A stretch of DNA of 64,000 nt from an uncultured Roseibium sp. (GTDB taxonomy: Bacteria > Pseudomonadota > Alphaproteobacteria > Rhizobiales > Stappiaceae): contig NZ_OY780958.1 of the NCBI RefSeq assembly GCF_963675985.1, forward strand, positions 3,844,001 through 3,908,000. Reading direction: 5' to 3'. This document shows positions 52,639 to 60,419 of this stretch, piece after piece (positions within the stretch are counted from its first letter, which is position 1; every line of letters starts with the position of its first letter). Under the pieces are notes generated by a model. That model saw nothing but the letters and a program-made list of their open reading frames with translations. It ran no database searches and had not been told where the DNA came from. Both the position numbers and the translations under genes were made by a program.

Positions 52639-53721
52639 ATGTCCGACCTGAACACCCTTGAATCTGAAATCCTCGCCGCCATCGACGCGGCGGCCACCGA
52701 GGCCGCTCTGGAAGACGTCCGCGTTACGGCGCTCGGCAAGAAGGGCAGCATTTCCGAGCAGATGAAAACGCTCGGCAAAATGAGCCCGGAAGAGCGCAAG
52801 ACCATGGGCCCGGCACTCAACGGCCTGAAGGATCGCATCACCGAAGCCGTCGCCGCCCGCAAGACCGTGCTGGCCGAAGCCGCCCTGGAAGCGCGCCTTG
52901 CCAGCGAGCGGGTCGACGTCACCCTGCCACTTCGGCCTTCCCCGGTCGAAACGGGACGCGTCCACCCGGTCAGCCAGGTCATCGACGAACTTTCCGCCAT
53001 CTTCGCCGACATGGGCTTTGCCATCGCCGAAGGTCCGGATATCGAGACCGACGAGCTTAACTTCACCGCGCTCAACTTCCCCGAAGGCCATCCGGCGCGC
53101 GACATGCACGACACCTTCTTCTTCAACGAGAAGGCGGACGGCGAACGGCTTCTACTGCGCACCCACACGTCGCCGGTGCAGGTCCGCACCATGCGTTCCC
53201 AGGAACCGCCCATCCGCGTGATCACCCCGGGCCGCACCTATCGCTGTGACAGCGACCAGACCCATACGCCGATGTTCCACCAGGTCGAGGGCCTTGTGAT
53301 CGACAAGGAAAGCCACCTTGGCCATCTGAAGTGGATCCTGGAAGAGTTCTGCAAGGCGTTCTTCGAGGTCAGCGACATCAAGATGCGCTTCCGCCCGTCC
53401 TTCTTCCCGTTCACCGAACCGTCCATGGAAGTCGACATCCAGTGCGACCGGTCCGGGTCGGAGGTCAAGTTCGGCGAAGGCAACGACTGGATGGAGATCC
53501 TTGGCTGCGGCATGGTGCACCCGAACGTCATCCGCAATTGCGGCCTGGACCCGGATGAGTACCAGGGCTTTGCCTGGGGCATGGGCATCGACCGGCTCGC
53601 GATGCTGAAATACGGTATGCCGGACCTGCGCGCCTTCTTCGATGCCGATGTGCGCTGGATCCAGCACTACGGTTTTCGCCCGCTCGACATGCCGACCCTT
53701 GCCGGCGGCCTCTCCAGCTAA
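52639..53721 (+). CDS. pheS: Phenylalanyl-tRNA synthetase alpha subunit
   Basis: Catalytic alpha subunit of 360 residues. The N-terminal coiled-coil arm (residues 1-90) is followed by the class II core: motif 1 area HPVSQVIDEL, motif 2 in QEPPIRVITPGRTYRCDSD, and motif 3 in YQGFAWGMGIDRLAMLKYG. It charges tRNA-Phe together with PheT, which is encoded 750 bases downstream. A small membrane-protein gene lies between them, an arrangement seen in some alphaproteobacteria. Confidence 0.98.
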   Translation: MSDLNTLESEILAAIDAAATEAALEDVRVTALGKKGSISEQMKTLGKMSPEERKTMGPALNGLKDRITEAVAARKTVLAEAALEARLASERVDVTLPLRPSPVETGRVHPVSQVIDELSAIFADMGFAIAEGPDIETDELNFTALNFPEGHPARDMHDTFFFNEKADGERLLLRTHTSPVQVRTMRSQEPPIRVITPGRTYRCDSDQTHTPMFHQVEGLVIDKESHLGHLKWILEEFCKAFFEVSDIKMRFRPSFFPFTEPSMEVDIQCDRSGSEVKFGEGNDWMEILGCGMVHPNVIRNCGLDPDEYQGFAWGMGIDRLAMLKYGMPDLRAFFDADVRWIQHYGFRPLDMPTLAGGLSS

Positions 53722-53753
53722 AAACGGCCCCTTCTGCAAAAAGGCAGAGCGAC

Positions 53754-54413
53754 ATGACCCTCTTCATTCGTGCAATCGCAGTCGTTTTCCTGACCCTGGT
53801 TGCCGTCTTTCCGGCTAACGCCCAGAAGACGGACGACCGTTCCAGCCGCGTCTCCCAGCCGACGTCCTTCGTGGAAGCCTGCGCGGAGAAAAGCCAGGAA
53901 CGCGGCCGCCTTCGGTTTTGCGGCGCCTATTTCCGCCAGAAGCTGGGTACCCAGGCAGACGCTTTGCTCTACCTGCGTGACCGGATCACCCAGTTGCGTG
54001 CCTCTCACGAAGCCTCGGCTGCGGCAAAATACGACAGCTTCCTGTCGTCGATCTATATCGTCGCCTTCCTGACGATCTGTTCGATGGTTCTGGTGGCATC
54101 CGACCGGAAGCTCGCGGGCACCGCCAAATGGGCCACACTGACCAGCTCGGCGGCACTGCTGGTGGTGATCGTCGTCATGTCGCTCGGCTGGCTCGGCAAA
54201 TACCGGGCGGAGTATGCGGCCCAGGTGGAGCTCGGCATCCTGCGTGACCGGATCGAGGCGGAAACGGCCCAGGTGATTTCGACCGGACAGACCCTGACAC
54301 CGGAAATCGTACGCGAGTGGACCAGGGACCTGACCGCCATCGGCCGCCGCTTTGCCGACAACTATGCCAATGCGACGCCCATCCCGGAGATCAGCCGGTT
54401 CCACGGCCAATAA
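53754..54413 (+). CDS. Hypothetical membrane protein between pheS and pheT
   Basis: Protein of 219 residues with a signal-like N-terminal hydrophobic segment (MTLFIRAIAVVFLTLVAVFP) and two further transmembrane stretches (IYIVAFLTICSMVLVA near 100-115 and LTSSAALLVVIVVMSLGWLG near 125-145). Between the first and second lies a polar domain with two cysteines (EACAEKSQ, LRFCGAYF). The C-terminal tail is cytoplasmic or periplasmic helix. No family recognised. It sits between the two synthetase genes and is probably cotranscribed; a functional link to charging is not implied. Confidence 0.75.
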   Translation: MTLFIRAIAVVFLTLVAVFPANAQKTDDRSSRVSQPTSFVEACAEKSQERGRLRFCGAYFRQKLGTQADALLYLRDRITQLRASHEASAAAKYDSFLSSIYIVAFLTICSMVLVASDRKLAGTAKWATLTSSAALLVVIVVMSLGWLGKYRAEYAAQVELGILRDRIEAETAQVISTGQTLTPEIVREWTRDLTAIGRRFADNYANATPIPEISRFHGQ

Positions 54414-54470
54414 GCCGCACGACCCAATTTCAGGCGCAGAAGCGCCGAGACGAATACGAAGAGTGAGCAG

Positions 54471-56891
54471 ATGAAATTCACCTTGTCCTGGCTCAAGGAA
54501 CACCTTGATACCGACGCCGGCCTCGACGAAATCGTCGAGCGGCTGACCATGATCGGCCTTGAGGTCGAGGAAGTGACCAATCCGGCCGACCGGCTGAAGC
54601 CCTTCACGATCGCAAAGGTGCTGGAAGCCACCCAGCACCCGAACGCGGATCGCCTGCGTGTCCTCAAAGTGGATGGCGGCGATGGCGGCGAGCCGCTGCA
54701 GATCGTCTGCGGCGCACCCAATGCGCGCGCCGGACTGGTCGGCGTGCTCGCCCGCCCCGGCGACTATGTACCGGGGATCGACGTGACACTCTCCGTCGGC
54801 AAGATCCGCGACGTGGAAAGCTTCGGCATGATGTGTTCGGAGCGCGAGCTGGAATTGTCCGACGAGCACACCGGCATCATCGACCTGCCGGATGACGCAC
54901 CCGTCGGTGTGAGCTACGCCCAATATGCCGGACTGGACGATCCGGTGATCGAGATCGGCCTGACGCCGAACCGGCCGGACTGTACCGGCGTTTTCGGCAT
55001 CGCCCGCGACCTGGCCGCGGCCGGTCTCGGCACCTTGAAGGAACGCTCCCACGACCAGATCCGCGGGGATTTCCCCTGCCCGACCGGCGTTACCCTCGAC
55101 TTCGGCGACACCAAGCCCTTGTGCAAGGCCTTCGGCCTGAGGATGGTGAAGGGCCTGAAGAACGGGCCTTCACCCAAGTGGATGCAGGAACGGCTGATCG
55201 CCATTGGCCTGCGCCCGATCAACACGCTGGTCGACATCACCAACTACATGACCTTCGACCAGGGCCGTCCGCTGCACGTTTTCGACGCGGCCAAGGTTAA
55301 GGGCAACCTGGTCGTCCGCCGTGGTGTGAAAGGCGAAACCATTGAGGGCCTCAACGGCAAAACCTACGAGGTCGACGACACCGTCTGCGTGATTGCCGAC
55401 GACAACGGTCTGGAAAGCCTTGGCGGTATCCTAGGTGGCGAAGTGTCGGGCTGTACGGAAGAAACCGTCGATGTTCTGATCGAATCCGCCCTTTGGGACG
55501 AGGACGGCATTGCCGCCACCGGCCGCAAGCTCGGCATCAACACCGATGCCCGCTACCGGTTCGAGCGCGGCGTCGATCCGGACTACATGCTGCCGGGCCT
55601 GGAACTGGCGACCAAGCTCGTCATGGACCTGTGCGGAGGCGAGCCGTCGGAAGTCGTCGTCGCCGGAAAGGTTCCCGATGACACACACATCGTCGACTTC
55701 CCCTATTCCGAAGTCAAACGCCTCACCGGCCTCGAAGTCTCCCAGGCAGAAATCAACGTGACGCTCAGGGCGCTCGGTTTCTGGATCTCCGGCTCCGGCA
55801 ACACGGTCAAGGTTGCGGCTCCGAGCTGGCGCCCGGACATCGAGGGCAAAGCCGACCTTGCGGAGGAAGTGGTCCGCATCGTCGGTCTCGACAAGGTGCC
55901 GTCCACGCCGCTGCCGCGGATCGGAAGCGTTGCCGCCAAGGTCCTGACCCCCGGCCAGATCCGCCGCAACAGGGCCCGCCGTGCGCTTGCCGCGCGCGGT
56001 CTCAACGAAGCGGTCACCTGGTCCTTCGTCTCAAAGGAAGAGGCGGAAGCCTTCGGCGGCGGCGCTCCGGAACTGGCGCTTGCCAATCCGATTTCACCGG
56101 ACCTGTCCGACATGCGCCCGAGCCTGCTGCCGGGCCTCCTGACCGCCGCCCAGCGCAATGCGGACCGCGGTTACCCGGATGTGGCACTGTTCGAGGTCGG
56201 TCAGGTCTTTGCCGACGACACGCCGGAAGGCCAGAGCATGGTCGTAGCCGGCGTTCGCCGGGGCACGGCCGTCATGGACGGCGCCGGCCGGCACTGGTCC
56301 GGCGCCTCTCCGGCCGTCGGTGTGTTCGATGCCAAGGCCGATGCTGCGGCTGTGCTGGCCGCCATCGGCGCGCCGGTGGACAGGCTGCAGGTCTATACGG
56401 ATGCGCCGGACTACTTCCATCCCGGCCGCTCCGGCGCGCTGAAGCTCGGTCCGAAGAACACGCTTGCCGTGTTCGGCGAGATCCATCCGCGCATGCTCGG
56501 TCTGCTCGATATCGAAGGTCCCCTCGTCGGCTTCGAGATCTACCTGGGCAACCTGCCCCAGCCCAAGGCCAAGGCCAGCCGGTCCAAGGGCGCGCTCGAT
56601 GTCTCCGACCTGATGCCGGTGCGCCGCGACTTCGCCTTCGTTGTCGACAAGGCAACCCCGGCCGAAACGCTGCTGAAGGCGGCCCGAAGCGCGGAGAAGG
56701 CCCTGATTGCCGATGTAACCCTGTTCGACGTCTACGAGGGCAAGGGCATCGCCGAGGACCAGAAGTCCCTCGCCATCGACGTCACGCTTCAACCGACGCA
56801 AAAGACGCTGACGGACGAGGAGATCGACGCCGTGGCAAAGAAGATCATCGCGTCCGTGGAAAAGGCAACCGGCGGCACTCTGCGCGGGTAA
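54471..56891 (+). CDS. pheT: Phenylalanyl-tRNA synthetase beta subunit
   Basis: Beta subunit of 806 residues with the full domain set: N-terminal OB-fold tRNA-binding region (residues 1-150), B3/B4 editing domain with GLRPINTLVDITNYMTFDQG, B5, and the C-terminal anticodon-binding domain (VRRDFAFVVDK to the end). The last 11 residues, VEKATGGTLRG, are nearly repeated 2.1 kb downstream at 59024-59059. So this 3' end lies at the left boundary of a foreign islet and may have been rebuilt by its insertion. Confidence 0.98.
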   Translation: MKFTLSWLKEHLDTDAGLDEIVERLTMIGLEVEEVTNPADRLKPFTIAKVLEATQHPNADRLRVLKVDGGDGGEPLQIVCGAPNARAGLVGVLARPGDYVPGIDVTLSVGKIRDVESFGMMCSERELELSDEHTGIIDLPDDAPVGVSYAQYAGLDDPVIEIGLTPNRPDCTGVFGIARDLAAAGLGTLKERSHDQIRGDFPCPTGVTLDFGDTKPLCKAFGLRMVKGLKNGPSPKWMQERLIAIGLRPINTLVDITNYMTFDQGRPLHVFDAAKVKGNLVVRRGVKGETIEGLNGKTYEVDDTVCVIADDNGLESLGGILGGEVSGCTEETVDVLIESALWDEDGIAATGRKLGINTDARYRFERGVDPDYMLPGLELATKLVMDLCGGEPSEVVVAGKVPDDTHIVDFPYSEVKRLTGLEVSQAEINVTLRALGFWISGSGNTVKVAAPSWRPDIEGKADLAEEVVRIVGLDKVPSTPLPRIGSVAAKVLTPGQIRRNRARRALAARGLNEAVTWSFVSKEEAEAFGGGAPELALANPISPDLSDMRPSLLPGLLTAAQRNADRGYPDVALFEVGQVFADDTPEGQSMVVAGVRRGTAVMDGAGRHWSGASPAVGVFDAKADAAAVLAAIGAPVDRLQVYTDAPDYFHPGRSGALKLGPKNTLAVFGEIHPRMLGLLDIEGPLVGFEIYLGNLPQPKAKASRSKGALDVSDLMPVRRDFAFVVDKATPAETLLKAARSAEKALIADVTLFDVYEGKGIAEDQKSLAIDVTLQPTQKTLTDEEIDAVAKKIIASVEKATGGTLRG

Positions 56892-56914
56892 GCCTAACAG
56901 TCCTCACATGAAAA
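56856..56914 (+). repeat. Left direct repeat (attL-like) at the pheT 3' end
   Basis: A 59-base segment covering the last 12 codons of pheT (including stop) and 23 bases beyond. It matches 59024-59082 at about 51 positions, including the 15-base run CTGCGCGGGTAAGCCT shared by both except at its edge. This is the geometry of an integration site at a gene end. Confidence 0.75.
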
Positions 56915-57065
56915 GGCGCTCCGTCTTCCTGGCGGGGCACTTTCTCGCCTTGTGATCTCTTACAATTAATCATAACCGAATAGATTTTCTGCTTTAACTT
57001 TTTGCGGAATTATAATACGAAATTTAAATAACTTCGTTGAAATTGCATCTTCTGGCTGGCCTTAG
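56892..57065 (+). promoter_or_regulatory. Left edge of the islet and cyclase-gene promoter
   Basis: GC-rich for about 55 bases, with a hairpin-like stretch near 56914-56946 that may terminate pheT, then abruptly AT-rich. TTATAATACG near 57010 resembles a -10 region. No clear Shine-Dalgarno site precedes the ATG at 57066. Confidence 0.5.
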
Positions 57066-58130
57066 ATGAACAAAGACAATAAAAACACTTTATATTGCTC
57101 CTTTTGCGGAAAATCTCAGCACGAAGTAACGAAATTAATTGCTGGTCCCACTGTATTTATTTGCAATGAATGTACTGAACTATGTGACGATATTATTTGG
57201 AGCGGGAATGACCATCAAGAATCCAGAATGACCATAAAAATTAAATTGCAATCTCTAGACACTATGATGGACGATATATTTTATGAAAACATTGTAAAAT
57301 TAATGGAGACCGATTTTCCAGATTTAAATCTCAAGTATGAATTCAAAAGGCCAATAATAAATAAAGACTATTCTGTTGATACAAATATCATTTACATCTC
57401 AACTTCCTTAAAGAAAAATCTTAGCGAGAAAAATGAAAAAACAGAATATACTGAACTACAAAATGAGGTTGAGAAGCTAGCCAACAAAATAAACGTATTA
57501 ACAAAGAAATATACGGCAGAAAGCCAAAAAAGCCAACGCCTAGAAAATGAGCTTCGCGAACTTAGTATAGATTACTTAAAATATATTCGAAGCAATAAAG
57601 AATTAGAAAACCCATCATCCGAAATACTATCTGTTATGTTCCTTGATATTGTTAGCTTTTCTTCCATGAGTGGCAGTGAAAAGGATTCAATATTGGATTT
57701 TTTGCGCAACATAGCACCTCCGCTTATCAGAGAAAGGGCGGCAAAAAATATCAATATGTGGGGAGATGGAATAGTTGCAACATTTTCCGACCCCAATGAT
57801 GCGCTAGACGTCTCCGCGCGATTTGTTCGACATTTAGCAGTAGAGCAACTTGAAGCTCGCGTTGGAATTGCGTGGGGGGTAGTTCGCACAAGCTTTAATA
57901 AAACAACAGGCCGTGTTGATATAAGCGGAGATACCGTAGATTTTGCAGCTCGTATTGAGTCGCTCGCCCATCCCGGGGAAATATTACTTTCGTCTGATTT
58001 TTCTGAACTCGAGATAAATACCAACACCTACTCACTTGTCCCTACTAACAGAAAATTGGGAAAAGCGGTTTTAAATTATGATCCTGGGGATACTTTGAAG
58101 CTCTGGCACTTGTCAGTAAGAAAAAACTAA
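57066..58130 (+). CDS. ClpX-type C4 zinc finger fused to a class III nucleotide cyclase
   Basis: Protein of 354 residues, AT-rich and codon-biased unlike every neighbour, so probably acquired. Residues 10-45 are almost a ClpX zinc-binding domain (LYCSFCGKSQHEV and FICNECTELCDDII; Cys11, 14, 33, 36). Residues 55-115 are unassigned, 121-175 form a coiled coil, and 186-352 are a class III cyclase domain. Metal ligands Asp194 (VMFLDIVSFSS) and Asp234 (NMWGDGIVATF) and Arg296 (GDTVDFAARIES) are present. The purine-selecting Lys position is Asn230 and the catalytic Asn position is Asp292. There is no AAA+ domain and no membrane segment. It is the only gene of an islet at the pheT 3' end; the nucleotide made and the partner are unknown. 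Confidence 0.9.
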   Translation: MNKDNKNTLYCSFCGKSQHEVTKLIAGPTVFICNECTELCDDIIWSGNDHQESRMTIKIKLQSLDTMMDDIFYENIVKLMETDFPDLNLKYEFKRPIINKDYSVDTNIIYISTSLKKNLSEKNEKTEYTELQNEVEKLANKINVLTKKYTAESQKSQRLENELRELSIDYLKYIRSNKELENPSSEILSVMFLDIVSFSSMSGSEKDSILDFLRNIAPPLIRERAAKNINMWGDGIVATFSDPNDALDVSARFVRHLAVEQLEARVGIAWGVVRTSFNKTTGRVDISGDTVDFAARIESLAHPGEILLSSDFSELEINTNTYSLVPTNRKLGKAVLNYDPGDTLKLWHLSVRKN

Positions 58131-58143
58131 GCTCGGCCTCTAG

Positions 58144-58984
58144 GGCCTGTGGACATTCATTTTGAGTTTATGAGACCAGCGCATAAGTGGATCATCGCCG
58201 CGTAGGACCTATCGGTTTTATCGGATCGCATAGCTATGCGTTTGAATTCCTTCAGCTTCTGGAAGTAATTCTCGATGAGATTGCGCCACTTGTACATCTC
58301 GGGGTCAATCTCAAGCGGCGCAACACGCTGCGGTCTTTGGGAAATGACAATCTTCACGCCGCGTTCGTTCATGCCCGCGATGATCCAATTGCTGTCGAAA
58401 GCCTTGTCAGCGAGGAGCGCATCGAACCGAATGTCCTTGATCAACGGTGCGACGCCCACGGTGTCGTAGCGGTTTGCAGGCATCAGGACGAAACGAACAA
58501 GGTTTCCAAGGGCGTCCACGAGCGCAAGGATCTTGGTCGTCCAGCCGCCCTTGGACTTGCCTATGGCCTGACTCTGAGTCCCCCTTTTGCGCCCATTCCG
58601 TGGCGGTGGACTTTGACGATGGTTGCATCGATCGTCGCTTACTCAATGTCCGGCTCATCACTCAGGGCATCGAATATCCGTTGGAATACATCAGCTTGGA
58701 CCCAGCGCCGGAACCATCTGAAAACACTGTTCCACTTACCAAATTCTGCTGGAAGATCCCGCCAAGGTGCATCCGTGCGAACAATCCACAAGACGGCCGC
58801 CAGAAAAAGGCGATTGTCAGCGCCTGTCCGCCCCGGCACGGCTTGGTTGCCGGGGCAAAGCGGGCCAACAATTTGCCACTGACGATCTGTGAGAACAAAC
58901 CTGCTTGTGTCCATTCAAACCTCCTCTTTGGGAAGGTTGAATCACAAATCATTCATCAAGGGAATCCTGTATGTCCACAGACCC
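58144..58984 (-). mobile_element. Insertion sequence, IS5 family, IS427-like group
   Basis: About 841 bases flanked on both sides by CTAG (58140-58143 and 58985-58988), the target preferred by this group. The tips are inverted repeats: GGCCTGTGGACAT at the left and its near-complement ATGTCCACAGACC at the right. It carries a two-frame transposase on the minus strand. It is inserted between the cyclase gene and the right direct repeat of the islet, so it arrived later than the islet. Confidence 0.88.
58157..58914 (-). pseudogene. IS5/IS427-type transposase, two frames, inactivated by a stop codon
   Basis: The first frame starts at 58914 (MDTSRFVLTDRQWQIVGPL) and reads to a TAA at 58639-58641 after DEPDIE. 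Translation past that stop continues ATIDATIVKVHRHGMGAKGG, which contains the first catalytic Asp. Then an AAAAGGGGG run allows the -1 shift normal for this group into the second frame (TQSQAIGKSKGG ... LADKAFDSNW ... NLIENYFQKLKEFKR, ending at 58157) with the other DDE residues. The TAA replaces a codon that relatives use for Tyr. So the frameshift looks programmed but the stop is a real lesion, and the element is probably dead unless the stop is suppressed. Confidence 0.82.
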
Positions 58985-59023
58985 TAGTGATAATAATACA
59001 TTCTTTCAAAAACATCTCGGCAG

Positions 59024-59082
59024 TGAAAAAGGAAACCGGCGGCACCCTGCGCGGGTAAGCCTGCCAGTCCTCAAACGAAATA
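59024..59082 (+). repeat. Right direct repeat (attR-like), duplicate of the pheT 3' end
   Basis: It encodes VKKETGGTLRG and a stop, nearly the PheT C-terminus (VEKATGGTLRG), followed by AAGCCTGCCAGTCCTCAAA, which continues the match beyond the gene. About 51 of 59 bases equal the left copy. It marks the right end of the islet; no reading frame depends on it. Confidence 0.75.
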
Positions 59083-59127
59083 GCGCCATCAGGCGAATGC
59101 TGACATGGTTACCCGGTCTAGCCGCCA

Positions 59128-59358
59128 TTAAAGCCCCGTGCCGTCGATCTGCGAGACGTCCGGGTCAAGGTTCCGGACGGGAGACTTCTCCGTCGTGGCT
59201 GAAACAGAGTCAGGCTCGTCGTCCGCATTGGAACTGTTGTGATCGACCATCTTGCCGCCACCGGCCGCAGCCTGGGTCAGTGTGATCTTCACCAGGGCCT
59301 GCATGAACCCGACGGCTTTCGCGTCCCCTACTCCGAAAAGCTCCGAAGCGGAACTCAT
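59128..59358 (-). CDS. Possible small hypothetical protein
   Basis: Frame of 76 residues beginning MSSASELFGVGDAKAVGFMQ, with an Ala/Gly-rich helix and an acidic, Ser-rich tail. The third-position GC bias looks coding and a phage- or R-body-like small protein is conceivable, but there is no clear ribosome site and I recognise no family. It lies just outside the islet's right repeat. Apart from it, 59083-59689 shows nothing I can support. Confidence 0.35.
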   Translation of the reverse strand: MSSASELFGVGDAKAVGFMQALVKITLTQAAAGGGKMVDHNSSNADDEPDSVSATTEKSPVRNLDPDVSQIDGTGL

Positions 59359-59689
59359 AGGTATCAGTGCGCCTGCAGCGAAAAACCGGCTGCAAGAATG
59401 GACAGGTGTTTGGCCTTCCGGCAGGTATGGATTCTGGCCATGGCCTCACATCTCCTCCATAATACCCTTTCAAGCCGCAAGCATGAGCGCGGCGCGACGA
59501 TTTGATCGGGATAGGCTACGAAGAAAAGAAAACACCGAGGCAAACACAAAGGGTCGGATTTCAACTAAAGACCGCCCGCTCTGATTTCTGACTGCCTTTC
59601 AATGATATAGCGCGGCGAAAATCATCTGAAATGGACATGACGGCAGTTTATTTGTCTGTTCTCACCCGTTCGAGGCCGTCATTTCCGCA

Positions 59690-60328
59690 ATGGATACACA
59701 TCAGATCATGTACCTTGAAACGCTTGGAAACCCCTCCGCTGCAACCGAGGACCAGAGGATCACGGCCCTGCAGCGAATCGTCCGGGCGACGCCTGCGCTG
59801 ATGCGAATCCTGCGGACGGTGAAGGATCTTGGTCTTCCCGATGCCTGGCTGGTTTCCGGCGGGATCTACCAGACCGTCTGGAATGTCCTCACCGACCGAC
59901 CCCCGGATTTCGGCATCAAGGACTATGACGTGATCTATTTCGACGGCACGGACCTCTCCTACGAGGCGGAGGACCGGGTGATCCGGGACATGAATGCGGC
60001 GCTGCCGGATCTGGCGGACAAGCTGGAAGTCCGCAATCAGGCACGGGTTCATCTATGGTACGAGAAGCGGTTCGGGCGGCCCTATTTCCCGTTGAGCTGC
60101 GCCATGGAATCGCTGACGACCTATGCGGCCAAGACCCATGCGGTCGCCGTGCGCCTCGGGGACGGAGGTGCGATCGACGTCCAGGCGCCCTTTGGACTCT
60201 CCCCGATATTTGCCATGCGGCTGGTTCCCAATCCTTTGACCGACAACCGTCCGACCTATGACGAAAAGGCGGAACGGATGATGGCGCTATGGCCGGAACT
60301 GACCGTCGTTGACTGGGACGCGACCTGA
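59690..60328 (+). CDS. Nucleotidyltransferase family protein (NTP_transf_6/DUF925)
   Basis: Protein of 212 residues. AWLVSGGIYQTVWNVLTDRP near residue 51 and IKDYDVIYFDGTDLSYEAED near 75 carry the glycine loop and the Asp-x-Asp-like pair of polymerase-beta-type nucleotidyltransferases (PF06042 group). VRNQARVHLWYEKRFGRPYF and IDVQAPFGLSPIFAMRLVPN are family-typical. Substrate unknown. It is separated from the islet by about 600 bases and is probably a resident gene. Confidence 0.87.
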   Translation: MDTHQIMYLETLGNPSAATEDQRITALQRIVRATPALMRILRTVKDLGLPDAWLVSGGIYQTVWNVLTDRPPDFGIKDYDVIYFDGTDLSYEAEDRVIRDMNAALPDLADKLEVRNQARVHLWYEKRFGRPYFPLSCAMESLTTYAAKTHAVAVRLGDGGAIDVQAPFGLSPIFAMRLVPNPLTDNRPTYDEKAERMMALWPELTVVDWDAT

Positions 60329-60368
60329 AAGCGCTCGGGCGCCGATCGCCACGCACCAGCAGTGCAAA

Positions 60369-60398
60369 CAAAAAAGCCGACCCGAAGGCCGGCTTTTC
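60369..60398 (-). terminator. Rho-independent terminator of the six-helix chemoreceptor gene
   Basis: On the minus strand AAAAGCCGGCC pairs with the complementary GGTCGGCTTTT part around a small loop, followed by TTTTT. It lies 22 bases beyond the receptor stop and may also end the convergent nucleotidyltransferase transcript. Confidence 0.8.
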
Positions 60399-60419
60399 TC
60401 ACTCTCGTTCAGCGATTGG

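Noticed and set aside
58447..59058. Plus-strand open frame running through the IS into the right pheT-like repeat
   Set aside because: It crosses antisense transposase sequence and only joins the pheT-like tail by chance; there is no ribosome site or family match. The tail itself is meaningful as a repeat, not as this gene.
57066..59082. A complete Pycsar or CBASS defence operon
   Set aside because: The cyclase is suggestive, but there is no TM, TIR, nuclease or phospholipase effector beside it. The patatin at 41.8 kb is 15 kb away with its own context, so no complete system can be claimed.
59252..59584. Plus-strand open frame of 110 codons after the islet
   Set aside because: It has no ribosome site and no coding-like composition, and it overlaps another weak frame on the opposite strand.
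59690..60328. Nucleotidyltransferase as part of the islet's signalling system
   Set aside because: It lies outside the right repeat, has native base composition and belongs to the NTP_transf_6 group, which is common as a resident gene.
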